Made by a program: the position numbers and the translations under genes. A model generated the notes under the pieces. That model had not been told where the DNA came from. It ran no database searches and was given only the letters and a program-made list of their open reading frames with translations. From Myxococcus dinghuensis (lineage in GTDB: Bacteria > Myxococcota > Myxococcia > Myxococcales > Myxococcaceae), in assembly GCF_024198235.1 (NCBI RefSeq), contig NZ_JAKCFB010000009.1, positions 1-64,000 of the forward strand: a stretch of 64,000 bases of DNA, written 5' to 3'. The stretch's first letter is position 1; each line of letters begins with the position of its first letter. This document shows, one piece after another, positions 32,775-42,739 of the stretch.

Positions 32775-32795
32775 CTCGCCGTTGGCTCCTGGGCC

Positions 32796-33401
32796 ATGGG
32801 CGCTACCGCCGCCACGGGGGCTGACGTCCGCCGGCACATCCTGGAAGCGGCCCATCCGCTGGTGTCGAGCAAGGGCTTCACCGCGGTCGGCTTGTCCGAA
32901 ATCCTGGCGGTGGCGCGGATGCCGAAGGGCTCGTCCTATTACTACTTCGACTCCAAGGAGGCCTTCGGCGAGGCGGTACTGGAGGCCTCCTTCACCGACT
33001 ACCTGTCGCGCATGGACGACCTGCTGGCGAGGCCCGGCACGGCCGCGCAGCGGCTGCCCGAGTACTTCCAGGGGGGGCTCGAGTCGCAGGTGGACGACGC
33101 GGCGAGCGGCCGGTGTCTCGTCGTCAAGCTCGGCGCGGAGGTGTGCGACCTCGCCGAGCGCATGCGCGCGGCGTTGGAGCGGGGCACCCAGGGCACCATC
33201 GACCGGCTGGCGCGCTGCCTCGAGGAGGGGAGGGGGGATGGCTCCGTGCCGGCCTTGCCGGATGCTCGCGCGGTCGCCGCCTCGCTCTACCAGAGCTGGC
33301 TGGGCGCGGGCCTGAGGGCCCGCATCTCCCGGAGTCGCGCGCCGCTCGACACGGCGATGACCGCCACGCGCCTGTGGCTGGGCCTCACGCCCTCGACCTG
33401 A
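32796..33401 (+). CDS. TetR-family regulator
   Basis: 201 aa. N-terminal HTH: RRHILEAAHPLVSSKGFTAVGLSEIL, then ARMPKGSSYYYFDSKEAFGEAVLE, the strongest TetR signature. The C-terminal part (RCLVVKLGAEVCDLAERMRAAL) resembles the group that includes NemR, which senses electrophiles through Cys; two Cys fall in this block. Members commonly sit next to an MDR oxidoreductase, and the remains of one lie directly downstream. Two perfect operator repeats lie just upstream. Confidence 0.93.
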   Translation: MGATAATGADVRRHILEAAHPLVSSKGFTAVGLSEILAVARMPKGSSYYYFDSKEAFGEAVLEASFTDYLSRMDDLLARPGTAAQRLPEYFQGGLESQVDDAASGRCLVVKLGAEVCDLAERMRAALERGTQGTIDRLARCLEEGRGDGSVPALPDARAVAASLYQSWLGAGLRARISRSRAPLDTAMTATRLWLGLTPST

Positions 33402-33545
33402 GGCGCGAGGCGTGAGCCTCGCCTGTCGCCAGCCCGACGCCGCACCCCTCGCGCCCGCGAAGCGCCACGCCACGCGTCCGCGCGGAGTCGGGCGCCGTTC
33501 CCTCACGCCACACCCCACGAGCAGCCCAGGTCCCGCATCGATGCC

Positions 33546-33971
33546 GTCAACCAACGAATCGTCCTCGCCGCGCGTCCGCGTGGCGCACCCACGCTCCAGG
33601 ACTTCCGACTCGAGGAGGTCGCCATCCCCACGCCGGGAGAGGGCCAGGTGCTGCTGCGCACGCTGTACCTCTCGGTGGACCCGTACATGCGCAACGTGAT
33701 GGACGAGGTCCCCCGGGCGTATTCGCCCTCGGTGGCGCTGGGGGCGCCCATGGTGGGGGGCACGGTGAATCGCGTCGTCGTCTCCCGGCACCCGCGCTTC
33801 CGCGAGGGCGACCTGGTGCTCGGCGGCGCGGGCTGGCGGGACGACGTGGTGTCGGACGGGCAGGAGCTGGTCCCGCTCGGGGAGATGCCCCGGCCGTCGC
33901 TGGCGCTGGGGGGCATGCTCGAGGGCCGCAACTTCGGCAAGCTCGTACGGCGCCGCGCTCGGAGCGGGTGG
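33546..33971 (+). pseudogene. Remnant of NADP-dependent MDR oxidoreductase (CurA/YncB type) with internal deletion
   Basis: Reading from VNQRIVLAARPRGAPT the sequence follows the start of this family closely: TPGEGQVLLRTLYLSVDPYMR, then GAPMVGGTVNRVVVSRHP and FREGDLVLGGAGWRDDVVSDGQ, through LVPLGEMPRPSLALG (about 122 residues). The next residues, GMLEGRNFGKLVRR, match the extreme C-terminus of the family (LLEGRNFGKLVVRV). About 200 or more residues, including the whole cofactor domain, are therefore missing, apparently by a clean in-frame deletion. No start codon with a ribosome site is visible directly before the first conserved residues, and no stop occurs before the convergent ppx gene. 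It is a dead gene that once followed its tetR regulator. Confidence 0.8.
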
Positions 33972-33974
33972 GCC

Positions 33975-35492
33975 TCAGCGCCCCGCGTGGTGCACGTGCA
34001 GGGTGAGCTTCTTGCCGAAGACGCGGCGGAAGTTCACCAGCTCGCGCTCGGCGTTCCACAGCTCCAGGTCCACGGGCTGGCGCGCGTGCAGGTGCAGGGC
34101 GATGCCGCCGTCGCGCGAGCGCGTGGCCTTGAAGTCCTTGATGGGCTGGTGGTGGCTGTGGTCGAGCGCGTTGGCCACGCGCAGCAGGGTGGCCAGCTTG
34201 CGCACGGTGCGGGCCTCGGTGGGCGTCAACCCCGTCATGCCGGAGTGCTTCAGCTCCGGAGGGCTGCGCCGGTGGTAGCGGGCGATGCGCGCCACCAGCT
34301 CCCGCTCCCGGTCCGCCAGGCCCGGGAGGTCCGCGTGCCGCACCAGGTAGTAGGTGTGCTTGTGGTGGCGCTCGTAGTTGACCGCGTGGCCGATGTCGTG
34401 GAGCAGCGCGGCCACCTCCAGGTACTGGCGGACGGACAGGGGGAGCTGGTGCAGCGACGCCAGGTCGTCGAACAGGGTCAACGACAGCCGGGCCACCTGC
34501 CGCGCGTGCTTCTCGTCGAAGTAGAAGCGCTGGCCCATGGCGACGGCCGCGTCGGCGAGGCTGTGGTCGTCCTGGTGGTGCGCGTCCTGCCGGTAGAGCA
34601 GGTCCACGAGGATGCCGTCGCGCAGGCCGCGGTTGACCACGCTGACGGACTCGATCCCCAGGTACTTCGCCACGCCCTCCAGGATGACGGCTCCGGAGAC
34701 GATGATGTCCGCGCGCCGGGGGTCGAAGCGCTTGCGGCGCCGGTCCGGCGGCATGGACGCCAGCGTCTCCACCGTCTGGGTCAACTGCCGCACGGTGGCG
34801 TTGCCGCTGCTCTCGCTGGCCGCGAACGACACCACGGCGTTGATGGTGCCGGACGACCCGAGCGCCACCCGGGGCAGGTTGGGCAGCTTCTCCGGCAGCG
34901 TCTTGCTCAGCACCTCCTGCACGAAGCTGCGCATGATGCGCAGCTGCTTGCCGGACACGACGCGCGAGGCCTCGAAGACCTCCGTGAGGCGCACCGAGCC
35001 CAGCCCCAGGCTCCACAGGTTGTCGGGCCGCTCGCCCACGGCGGTGGCCACCTCCGTGCTGCCCCCGCCGATGTCGATGAGCAGCGAGCGCGCGCCGGGC
35101 GGCTTCCTGTGCAGCACCCCCAGGCAGATGAGGCGGGCCTCCTCCTTGCCGCTGACGACCTCCAGGTTGAGCCCGGCCTCCTTCTGCACGCGGCGGACGA
35201 TGTCCGGGCTGTTGCGCGCCTCGCGCAGGGCGCTGGTGGCCACCGCGCGCACCTGGGCCTTGTGGCGGCGGCAGAGGGCGGCGTAGCGGCGCAGCGTGGA
35301 CAGCAGGCGCTCGGCCGTGGCCTCGGGCATGGAGCCGGTGGCGAAGACGCCCTCGCCGGGGCGGATGGGGTCCCGTTCCTGGTGCAGCGTCTCGAGCGCG
35401 CCGTCGGCGTCCGGCCGGGCGAGCTCCAGACGTACCGCGTTGGTCCCCACGTCGATGGCTGCGAGTACGGGCTGGAGGGGGTGACTGGGCAT
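33975..35492 (-). CDS. ppx: Exopolyphosphatase / GppA-type phosphatase with HD domain
   Basis: 505 aa. N-terminal actin-like ATPase fold: LAAIDVGTNAVRLELA (phosphate 1), VRAVATSALREARN, SLLIDIGGGSTEVA (phosphate 2) and VALGSSGTINAVV. The C-terminal third is an HD-type helical domain with LEVAALLHDIGHAVNYERHHKHTYYLV. The enzyme removes phosphate from polyphosphate or converts pppGpp to ppGpp; the two activities cannot be separated by sequence. The ATG at 35492 gives MPSHPLQPVLAAIDVG; longer extensions are unlike the family. It is convergent with the oxidoreductase remnant, only a few bases apart. Confidence 0.93.
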   Translation of the reverse strand: MPSHPLQPVLAAIDVGTNAVRLELARPDADGALETLHQERDPIRPGEGVFATGSMPEATAERLLSTLRRYAALCRRHKAQVRAVATSALREARNSPDIVRRVQKEAGLNLEVVSGKEEARLICLGVLHRKPPGARSLLIDIGGGSTEVATAVGERPDNLWSLGLGSVRLTEVFEASRVVSGKQLRIMRSFVQEVLSKTLPEKLPNLPRVALGSSGTINAVVSFAASESSGNATVRQLTQTVETLASMPPDRRRKRFDPRRADIIVSGAVILEGVAKYLGIESVSVVNRGLRDGILVDLLYRQDAHHQDDHSLADAAVAMGQRFYFDEKHARQVARLSLTLFDDLASLHQLPLSVRQYLEVAALLHDIGHAVNYERHHKHTYYLVRHADLPGLADRERELVARIARYHRRSPPELKHSGMTGLTPTEARTVRKLATLLRVANALDHSHHQPIKDFKATRSRDGGIALHLHARQPVDLELWNAERELVNFRRVFGKKLTLHVHHAGR

Positions 35493-35614
35493 GGATGGGT
35501 GCTGGGAGTCTAGAGCGCGTCGCCGGCTCGCGCAGCACGCCTGGAGGGGGACGGCGACCGGGCAGGGGCTCCTGCTCGTGCCCGGGTGACAGGAAGGTGA
35601 CGGCCCGCCAGGCG

Positions 35615-36763
35615 TCAGCGCCGCTTGCGGCGCCGGCCCATGAAGCTGGCGAAGCGCTCCGCGAAGCGCGCCACCGCCAGCCCCACCACGTCCAGGAGCC
35701 ACCGCTGCACGGGCGAGCGCGCGCACTGGTCCAGCAACACGGGCCGTGACAGCGCCACGTGCCGGTCCAGCCACAGCGCCGCCTGCGCCGCCACGCCCGG
35801 CTCGCGCACCTCCACCAGCGTCTCCAGGTTCACCAGCGAGAGCGGGTCGAGGTTGAAGCTGCCCACCAGCAGGTGCCGCCCGTCCACCACCGCCGCCTTG
35901 GCGTGCAGCGTGGACTCCGTCCACTCGTGGATGTGCACGCCCGCGCGCAGGAAGTTGCCGTACAGCCGCATCGTCGCCGCGCGCGCGAAGACCACGTCGC
36001 TGCGCCCGGCCAGGAGCAGCGACACCTTCACGCCCCGCCGCGCCGCCCGCGTCAGCGCCCGCACGAAGCCGGCGTCCGGCAGGAAGTACGCGTGCGCCAG
36101 CAGCACCGCGTGCTTCGCCCCGTCGATGGCCGCCAGGTACTGGCGGCGCAGCCGGTGGCCTCCGCCGAAGCCGGACAGGAAGACGCTCACGGGGCCCGCC
36201 TTCAGCGCCGCCGCGCCCGCCGTCAGCTTCGCGCCCAGCTGCCGGCAGATGTCGCCCCGCAGCTCCAGCGCCAGGTCCGCCCAGCCCGGGTCGTCACCGT
36301 GCGCCGCGTACTCGTCGCCGATGTTGATGCCCCCGAGGAACGCCACCTCGTCGTCCACCAGGAGGATCTTCCGGTGGTTGCGCCAGGAGCGCCCCATGAA
36401 CAGCGAGGTGAGCGGGTTGTACACGCGCACCTTCGCGCCCGCCTCGCGCAGCGCCTGCGTCAGGTAGCGGCTCGTGGTGATGCTGCCCCAGCCGTCCACC
36501 GTCACCTTCACCCGCACGCCCCGCCGCGCCGCGGCCACCAGCGCGTCCAGGAAGCGCGCGCCCACGCCCTCGCGCTCGAAGGTGTAGACCTCCAGGTGGA
36601 CGTGGTGCCGCGCCCGCGCGATGGCCTCCAGCATCCGCGGGTAGGCCTCCGTCCCCCCATCCAGCAGGAGGCACGACTCCACGTCCCCCGACGACGCGAC
36701 GGGGAGCGAGGGCGTGGGAGCACCCGCCAGGGGCTGTGGGACGAGGGCGGCTTCGGTGCGCAT
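35615..36763 (-). CDS. Phospholipase D-family protein, cardiolipin synthase-like
   Basis: 382 aa with two HKD motifs: NHRKILLVDDEVAFLGGINIG (near residue 130) and LHAKAAVVDGRHLLVGSFNLD (near 290), each H-x-K-x4-D followed by G-(G/S)-x-N. It lacks the N-terminal membrane helices of classical Cls, like ClsB-type enzymes. Likely reaction: phosphatidyl transfer between phosphatidylglycerol molecules (or with phosphatidylethanolamine) at the inner membrane. The C-terminal tail is strongly basic (FMGRRRKRR), suited to bind acidic lipid. The start at 36763 (MRTEAALVPQPL) is followed by a loosely conserved leader, so the true start may be slightly downstream. Confidence 0.9.
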   Translation of the reverse strand: MRTEAALVPQPLAGAPTPSLPVASSGDVESCLLLDGGTEAYPRMLEAIARARHHVHLEVYTFEREGVGARFLDALVAAARRGVRVKVTVDGWGSITTSRYLTQALREAGAKVRVYNPLTSLFMGRSWRNHRKILLVDDEVAFLGGINIGDEYAAHGDDPGWADLALELRGDICRQLGAKLTAGAAALKAGPVSVFLSGFGGGHRLRRQYLAAIDGAKHAVLLAHAYFLPDAGFVRALTRAARRGVKVSLLLAGRSDVVFARAATMRLYGNFLRAGVHIHEWTESTLHAKAAVVDGRHLLVGSFNLDPLSLVNLETLVEVREPGVAAQAALWLDRHVALSRPVLLDQCARSPVQRWLLDVVGLAVARFAERFASFMGRRRKRR

Positions 36764-36845
36764 GAGCCGCCCACCCTACAACCCTCCGGTCGGAGACGGC
36801 ACGGGCTCGGGGTGTCACCGCGCCTCCCTGGCCGCAGGGAGGGCT

Positions 36846-37052
36846 TCACCCGTCGTGCTTGCGCGCGCCCTTCCCCTTGCCCTTGTGCCGGCATGCGCCG
36901 TCGACGAAGTACTCGCTGGGGTCACAATCCCTGCTGCTGTTCTTGGACTTCTTCGACTTGGACGGACGCGAGTCGTGTCGGTCGTGGTGGTGGACGATGC
37001 AGCCGCCGAGCAGGCAGACCGAGAGGAGGGGGACGAGGAGACGGAGCGTCAT
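36846..37052 (-). CDS. Small lipoprotein
   Basis: 68 aa. Signal peptide MTLRLLVPLLSVCLLGGC with the lipobox LLGGC (Cys18). The mature part is His/Lys/Ser-rich (VHHHDRHDSRPSKSKKSKNSS), then has two Cys (RDCDPSEYFVDGACRHK) that can form a disulfide, and a GKGKGARKHDG tail. Probably an outer- or inner-membrane lipoprotein of unknown function. The ATG at 37052 is the first in the signal-peptide frame. Confidence 0.8.
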   Translation of the reverse strand: MTLRLLVPLLSVCLLGGCIVHHHDRHDSRPSKSKKSKNSSRDCDPSEYFVDGACRHKGKGKGARKHDG

Positions 37053-37162
37053 GTGCGAGCGGGGGGAGGGCTCCTTGGGAGCGTGTTTCGACGACCCTCT
37101 CATCCGGTGGATGGCCACACCAGCCATCGACGGTGTGCGTCCGCTTCTGTACCCTTCGCCCC

Positions 37163-38245
<1,083 letters not shown>

Positions 38246-38264
38246 CGGCGGGAGGAGGATGTCC

Positions 38265-38459
38265 ATGGGTCGCATCGTCACCTTCGTGTTGGGCCTCGGC
38301 GTCGTGCTCGCGGGCGTGTGGTACGTGATGTACCGCCCGGCCAAGACGGACCCGCAGGCGGCCGCCGCCCGGCGCCTGGAGAACGTGCACAAGGCCGCCG
38401 ACCGCCTGGAGAAGGACCTCAACACCAAGGCCGACGACATCTTCAACAAGGCGGAGTGA
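38265..38459 (+). CDS. Small single-pass membrane protein
   Basis: 64 aa: one membrane helix (IVTFVLGLGVVLAGVWYVMY) then a charged helical tail (AARRLENVHKAADRLEKDL) likely to form a coiled coil. GGAGGAGG at 38251-38258 sets the start; two ATGs (38259, 38265) follow in frame and the second has the better spacing. It is right behind the Ser/Thr kinase gene and probably in its operon. Function unknown. Confidence 0.75.
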   Translation: MGRIVTFVLGLGVVLAGVWYVMYRPAKTDPQAAAARRLENVHKAADRLEKDLNTKADDIFNKAE

Positions 38460-38504
38460 GCGCCTCGCCACGCGGGGCGGCGCTCGCCGTCGCCTCGCGG
38501 GCCG

Positions 38505-38861
38505 CTACTTCTTGGTGTGCGTCACCGTGACGATGGTGCCGATGCCGCCGCGCACGAAGAAGTCCCCCACCACGGTGAGCTTGCGCGGCTGGATGGCCTT
38601 GATGATGTCGTCCGCGATGGTGTTGGTGACCTTCTCGTGGAAGGCGCCCTCGTTGCGGTACGACCACATGTAGAGCTTGAGGCTCTTCAGCTCCACGCAG
38701 AGCTGGTCGGGCACGTACGAAATCTTGAAGCGGGCGAAGTCCGGCTGGCCCGTCATGGGGCACAGGCAGGTGAACTCCGGGCAGTCGAACGCGATCTCGT
38801 AGTCGCGCTCCGGGGCGGGGTTCGGGAAGGTCTGGATGTCCTTGGACGGCTGCGAAGGCAT
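38505..38861 (-). CDS. queF: NADPH-dependent 7-cyano-7-deazaguanine (preQ0) reductase QueF
   Basis: 118 aa, the short unimodular (YkvM) type. The catalytic Cys and substrate loop [14 protein letters not shown] lies near residue 30-45. The NADPH/substrate motif [19 protein letters not shown] has the conserved Glu and His. QueF reduces the nitrile of preQ0 to the amine preQ1 in queuosine biosynthesis. The ATG at 38861 is followed by [15 protein letters not shown], the usual start. No preQ1 riboswitch is recognised upstream. Confidence 0.95.
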   Translation of the reverse strand: MPSQPSKDIQTFPNPAPERDYEIAFDCPEFTCLCPMTGQPDFARFKISYVPDQLCVELKSLKLYMWSYRNEGAFHEKVTNTIADDIIKAIQPRKLTVVGDFFVRGGIGTIVTVTHTKK

Positions 38862-39044
38862 GCGCTGTCGTCTACCACACCATCGCTACGTGTCATCCAC
38901 GACGTGGCCCCTCGCCCGTCCGGTGGGGGACCGGGCCCATGTGTCCGCCCCTCAACGCGAGGGTCGTCCACCCGTGGGGATTGCGGGGGGCGGGGCAATA
39001 ATCCCCAGTCCCGCCCAGGCCCCGCCCCTCGCCCCGCCGAGCCC

Positions 39045-40967
39045 ATGCCTCTTCCCTTCGACGTCGAAGACGCCCTCTCGTGCCTTCCCCAGGCCCTGGT
39101 CCGCGTGGGCCCGGACCTGGTGGTGCAGTGGTGCGAGCAGGACTTCGCCCGGAAGGCGGGCGTGGCGCTGCGCCCGGGCGGCAGCCTCCTGGAGGCGCTG
39201 GAGCCGGGCCCGGGCCTGGACGCGGTGGCGCTCGCCGTCCGCGAGCGGCGTCCCCACACCGGCCCCGTCATCACCCGCGCGCTGCACCAGGTCCGCGTCC
39301 ACGTGAAGCCCGGGCCCGGTGAAGCGGAACCGCCCGGCGCGTGGCTGGTGGTGGAGTCCTCCGGCGTCGACGACGAGGGGGCCTTCTCCCTGGCCGTCCG
39401 CGAGATTGCCCGGGCGGTGGGCGAGTCGCTGGAGGTGGACAGCGTGTGCGCCGCGGCGGTGGTGGCGCTGGTGCGCTGCGCCCAGGTGCGGCGCGCGGAG
39501 GTCTACCTGTGCGACGAGGAGGGCGTGGAGCTGCGCCGCTCCGCGGTGTCGGACCTGGCCGGGGGCGAGTCCCCCGAGGACGCCTTCGACCCGGAGGAGG
39601 ACCCGTTCCGCCAGGCCCTGGCGATGCGGCAGGCCCAGCTCGGCATCCAGCGCGGGTACGGGGACTCGCTGGGCTCCATCTTCGCGGCGGTGCCCCTGTG
39701 CGCGCCCCGCCGCACGGTGGGGCTCCTGCTGCTCTACAAGGAGCAGGGCACCTCGTTCTCCGCCCGGGAGCTGGAGCTGTGGACGGCGGCGGCCAACCAG
39801 CTCGCGGTGGCGGTGGAGAACGCGCGCCTCCTGCGCGAGGCGAAGTCGGCGCTCCAGGTGCGCGAGGAGTTCATGTCCATCGCCAGCCACGAGCTGAAGA
39901 CGCCGCTGACGCCGCTCAAGCTGGGCCTGTACACCATGGAGCGCAAGCTGGCCCAGGGGCAGTCGGTGGAGCTGTCCTCGGTGCTCAAGTCCAAGCGCCA
40001 GGTGGACCGGCTGGTGGGGCTGGTGGACGACCTGCTGGACGCCTCGCGGCTGGACATGGGGCGGCTGGCGCTGGCCCTGGCCCCGCTGGAGGTGGGGCAG
40101 TTGGTGGCGGAGGTGGTGGACCACTTCCGCGCCGCCTTCGACCGGCCCTTCGCGGTGGACGTGCCGCGCGAGCGCGTCTGGGTGCGCGGCGACCGGGACC
40201 GGCTGGAGCAGGTGCTGGTGAACCTGCTGGAGAACGCGCACAAGTACAGCCCCCCCGGCGAGCCCATCTCCGTGCGCGTGGAGCGGCTGACGGGCGAGGC
40301 GCGCATCCACGTGCAGGACCACGGCATCGGCATCCCCGGCGCGGACCAGTCGCAGGTGTTCCAGCGCTTCTACCGGGCCCGCAACGTGTCGCACCGCAAC
40401 TTCGGGGGGCTGGGGCTGGGGCTGTTCATCAGCCACTCCATCGCGCGGCTGCACGGGGGCGCCTTGTCCCTGGCCAGCGCGGAGGGGCAGGGCAGCACCT
40501 TCACCGTGGGCCTGCCGCGCATGCCCGCGCACGAGGTGAAGAAGCTGCCCCGGCGGGTGCTGCTCCTGGACGAGGACTCCACCCTGGAGGCCATGGCGGA
40601 GCGCGTGCTGTGCTCGGAGGGCTACGAGGTGCTCACCGCGCGCGACGGCGCGGAGGCGCTGCGCCGCGCCACGCACCTGCCGGTGGACCTCATCGTCCTG
40701 TCCACCACCGCCACCCACGGCCAGGCCGGCGTCTTCCTGGAGACCTTCGCCACGCTGCCCCGCGCGCGGCCGGTGCCCATCCTCCTGGCGGGCGACGCGC
40801 GCCCCTGGTGGGCCCAGGAGGAGTCGTCCCTGTGCACGCGGCCCTACGTCGCGGACGAGCTGGTGGCCCGGGTGCGCAACGTGCTCACGCAGGAGCGTCG
40901 CCGGCCGGCGGAGGTGTCCCCCTCGGGCGGGGAGTCGCCGCTGGGGACGCTCGCCCCTCGCGCGTGA
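39045..40967 (+). CDS. GAF-domain histidine kinase with degenerate receiver
   Basis: 640 aa. An N-terminal PAS-like part (1-100), a GAF domain (about 115-265), then HisKA FMSIASHELKTPLTPLKLG (His near 284). A full ATPase domain follows: N box QVLVNLLENAHKYSPPG, G1 DHGIGIPG and G2 GGLGLGLFISHS. The C-terminal segment (about 505-615) has the receiver fold with the acidic pair (LLLDEDS), but the phospho-Asp is replaced by Ser (LIVLSTTATHGQAG) and the conserved Lys by Arg (CTRPYV). The kinase should therefore work but not phosphorylate its own receiver, so it probably signals to a separate regulator. The 3' end overlaps the convergent deacetylase gene by 83 nt. Confidence 0.88.
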   Translation: MPLPFDVEDALSCLPQALVRVGPDLVVQWCEQDFARKAGVALRPGGSLLEALEPGPGLDAVALAVRERRPHTGPVITRALHQVRVHVKPGPGEAEPPGAWLVVESSGVDDEGAFSLAVREIARAVGESLEVDSVCAAAVVALVRCAQVRRAEVYLCDEEGVELRRSAVSDLAGGESPEDAFDPEEDPFRQALAMRQAQLGIQRGYGDSLGSIFAAVPLCAPRRTVGLLLLYKEQGTSFSARELELWTAAANQLAVAVENARLLREAKSALQVREEFMSIASHELKTPLTPLKLGLYTMERKLAQGQSVELSSVLKSKRQVDRLVGLVDDLLDASRLDMGRLALALAPLEVGQLVAEVVDHFRAAFDRPFAVDVPRERVWVRGDRDRLEQVLVNLLENAHKYSPPGEPISVRVERLTGEARIHVQDHGIGIPGADQSQVFQRFYRARNVSHRNFGGLGLGLFISHSIARLHGGALSLASAEGQGSTFTVGLPRMPAHEVKKLPRRVLLLDEDSTLEAMAERVLCSEGYEVLTARDGAEALRRATHLPVDLIVLSTTATHGQAGVFLETFATLPRARPVPILLAGDARPWWAQEESSLCTRPYVADELVARVRNVLTQERRRPAEVSPSGGESPLGTLAPRA

Positions 40968-41700
40968 GGGCGCGGTAGTCCGTGGGGACGATGCCCATGC
41001 GCGACAGCGCCTCGCGGGCCCGGGGATGGATGAAGGTGGCCAGCTCCACCTCGCGCTGGGCCGCGTAGCCCCCCTTCACCGTCTGGGGGCGGTAGCCCGG
41101 GTGGCACATCAGCTCGATGATGCCCGCGCGCGGCAGCGTGGCCACCTCCGCCTCGAAGCGCTCCAGCGTCCAGTAGGCCTCGTCGCCCGAGTCCCCCAGG
41201 AAGTGCGTGTTGGTGGGCACGCCCCGCTTCTCCAGCGCGTGGCGCATCATCGCGTCGATGGAGCGCACCGGCAGCTTCGCGTCGAGCACGACGCGGATGA
41301 GGCCCTCCAGCACGTTGGCGTGCAGGTGCAGGTGCTTGTGGACGTCCACGTGGGTGGCGGCGCTGCCCGTCAGCGCCTCCAGCCGCGCCAACTGGGCGCG
41401 CACCTCGGCCTCCACCACCTCCGTGGGCAGGGCCGCCGCGCGCGACTCCACGAACGTCCCCTCGCTGCCCAGCAGCTCGCGAGGGAAGTCCTCCCACACC
41501 GGCGTGAAGCGGGCGAGGTTCAGGTGCAGCCCCAGCGCCAGGCCCTTCGCCTCGTGCGCGGCGGCCTCGGAGAAGGGCGTGTTCACCAGGAGGGTGGCGG
41601 AGGTGACGACGCCCCCGCGCATGGCCTCCAGGAGGCCGCGGGTGATGGCCGGGTCGTAGCCCAGGTCGTCGGCGTTGATGATGAGGACGCGTGGGCTCAT
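40885..41700 (-). CDS. YdjC/ChbG-family carbohydrate deacetylase
   Basis: 271 aa. It begins VLIINADDLGYDPAITRGLLEA with the metal-binding Asp pair of the family. LALGLHLNLARFTPVWEDFP has the His ligand, THVDVHKHLHLHANVL contains the H-x-x-x-H cluster, and IIELMCHPGYRP the last metal/active motif. ChbG removes acetyl from chitobiose and relatives are HpnK-type sugar deacetylases. The C-terminal 28 residues are Pro/Arg-rich and overlap the 3' end of the convergent kinase gene. The start is the ATG at 41700, with MSPRVLII the usual beginning. Confidence 0.9.
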   Translation of the reverse strand: MSPRVLIINADDLGYDPAITRGLLEAMRGGVVTSATLLVNTPFSEAAAHEAKGLALGLHLNLARFTPVWEDFPRELLGSEGTFVESRAAALPTEVVEAEVRAQLARLEALTGSAATHVDVHKHLHLHANVLEGLIRVVLDAKLPVRSIDAMMRHALEKRGVPTNTHFLGDSGDEAYWTLERFEAEVATLPRAGIIELMCHPGYRPQTVKGGYAAQREVELATFIHPRAREALSRMGIVPTDYRALTREGRASPAATPRPRGTPPPAGDAPA

Positions 41701-41723
41701 GGTGGCCTTTCTCCTGTCAGCGT

Positions 41724-42728
41724 TCAGGGACGCGGATGGGCCTGGAAGAAGCGCCACGCCTCGCGGGTGGCGTCCAGGCCGGTGTTGGAAGGGGTGGAGG
41801 CTTCCGGCCAGACGTGGCCCGCGCCCTCCGCGCTGCACAGCGTGGCGGTGGCGCCCTCCGGCGTGCACCCGGTGTGCTCCACGCAGGCGCTGCCGCCCTG
41901 GCGCCACGTCTCCCGGGTGGCGGTGCAGCCCGCGCGCCGGGCGAAGCGCAGGACGGACTCCTCGGCGGACGGGTAGGGGTGGCCGAACGGGATGTTCTCT
42001 CCGCCGCCGTACAGGATGACGGGGTCGGCGGTGCCGTGGAAGTGCAGCACGGGCACCGGGCGCGACGGCGCGCAGGGGCTGACGCCCTCCATCCCCGCCA
42101 CTGGGACGATGGCCGCGAAGCGCCCCGCGCGCTCGCACGCGAGCCGGTAGGCGAAGAAGCCGCCATTGGAGAAGCCCGTGGCGAAGGTGCGCCGCGGGTC
42201 CACGCACACGCGCGTGTCCAGGTCCGCGAGCAGCGCGTCCACGAAGCCCACGTCGTCCACGCCGGACACCTGGGGCAGGCCGCAGCAGGCGCCCGCGTTC
42301 CAGCCGTAGCCGCCCTCCTTCGCGGACTCGCCGGAGAGCTGTCGCGCGCCCAGCCCCTGGGGGTAGACGGCGAGGAAGCCCTCCGTGTCCGCCAGCGCGG
42401 ACAGCTGGATGCGGGACTCGAGCTGCCGCCCCGTGGAGCCGAAGCCGTGGAAGGCGAGCACCACCGGGGTCGGCCGGGTGGCGTCGTAGCCGGGCGGCAC
42501 GTGGACCCGGTACTGCCGCTCGCGGCCCGCGTGGCGCACCGTCCAGTCGTGGGTGCCCGGGCCCACGGTGAGGCCCGAGCAGGCGGCCCGCTCCGGTACG
42601 GGCGGCTCGCCCGCGGTGGCCGGCCCGGGGCTCTCGTCACCCGGCCCTTCGGGACGGGTCGCGCTGGACGACGAACACGCGACGAGTCCGGACAGGAGCG
42701 TGGCGAGGAGGGCGGGCGGAAGGCGCAT
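41724..42728 (-). CDS. Lipoprotein polyhydroxybutyrate-depolymerase/feruloyl-esterase-like (LpqC family)
   Basis: 334 aa. Lipoprotein signal MRLPPALLATLLSGLVACSS (lipobox LVAC). The alpha/beta hydrolase has TPVVLAFHGFGSTGRQLESRIQ (oxyanion H-G), the nucleophile in ATGFSNGGFFAYRLAC (G-x-S-x-G), the Asp in LHFHGTADPVILYGG and the His in SAEGAGHVWPEAS. The many Cys (AGACCGLP, RVCVDP) are typical of secreted PHB depolymerase/esterase members with disulfides. It would cut ester bonds of polymers or feruloylated sugars at the cell surface. Separated by 11 nt from the upstream kinase-TPR gene and 23 nt from the deacetylase, so probably one transcription unit. Confidence 0.9.
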   Translation of the reverse strand: MRLPPALLATLLSGLVACSSSSATRPEGPGDESPGPATAGEPPVPERAACSGLTVGPGTHDWTVRHAGRERQYRVHVPPGYDATRPTPVVLAFHGFGSTGRQLESRIQLSALADTEGFLAVYPQGLGARQLSGESAKEGGYGWNAGACCGLPQVSGVDDVGFVDALLADLDTRVCVDPRRTFATGFSNGGFFAYRLACERAGRFAAIVPVAGMEGVSPCAPSRPVPVLHFHGTADPVILYGGGENIPFGHPYPSAEESVLRFARRAGCTATRETWRQGGSACVEHTGCTPEGATATLCSAEGAGHVWPEASTPSNTGLDATREAWRFFQAHPRP

Positions 42729-42739
42729 GCCGGAGGAAT

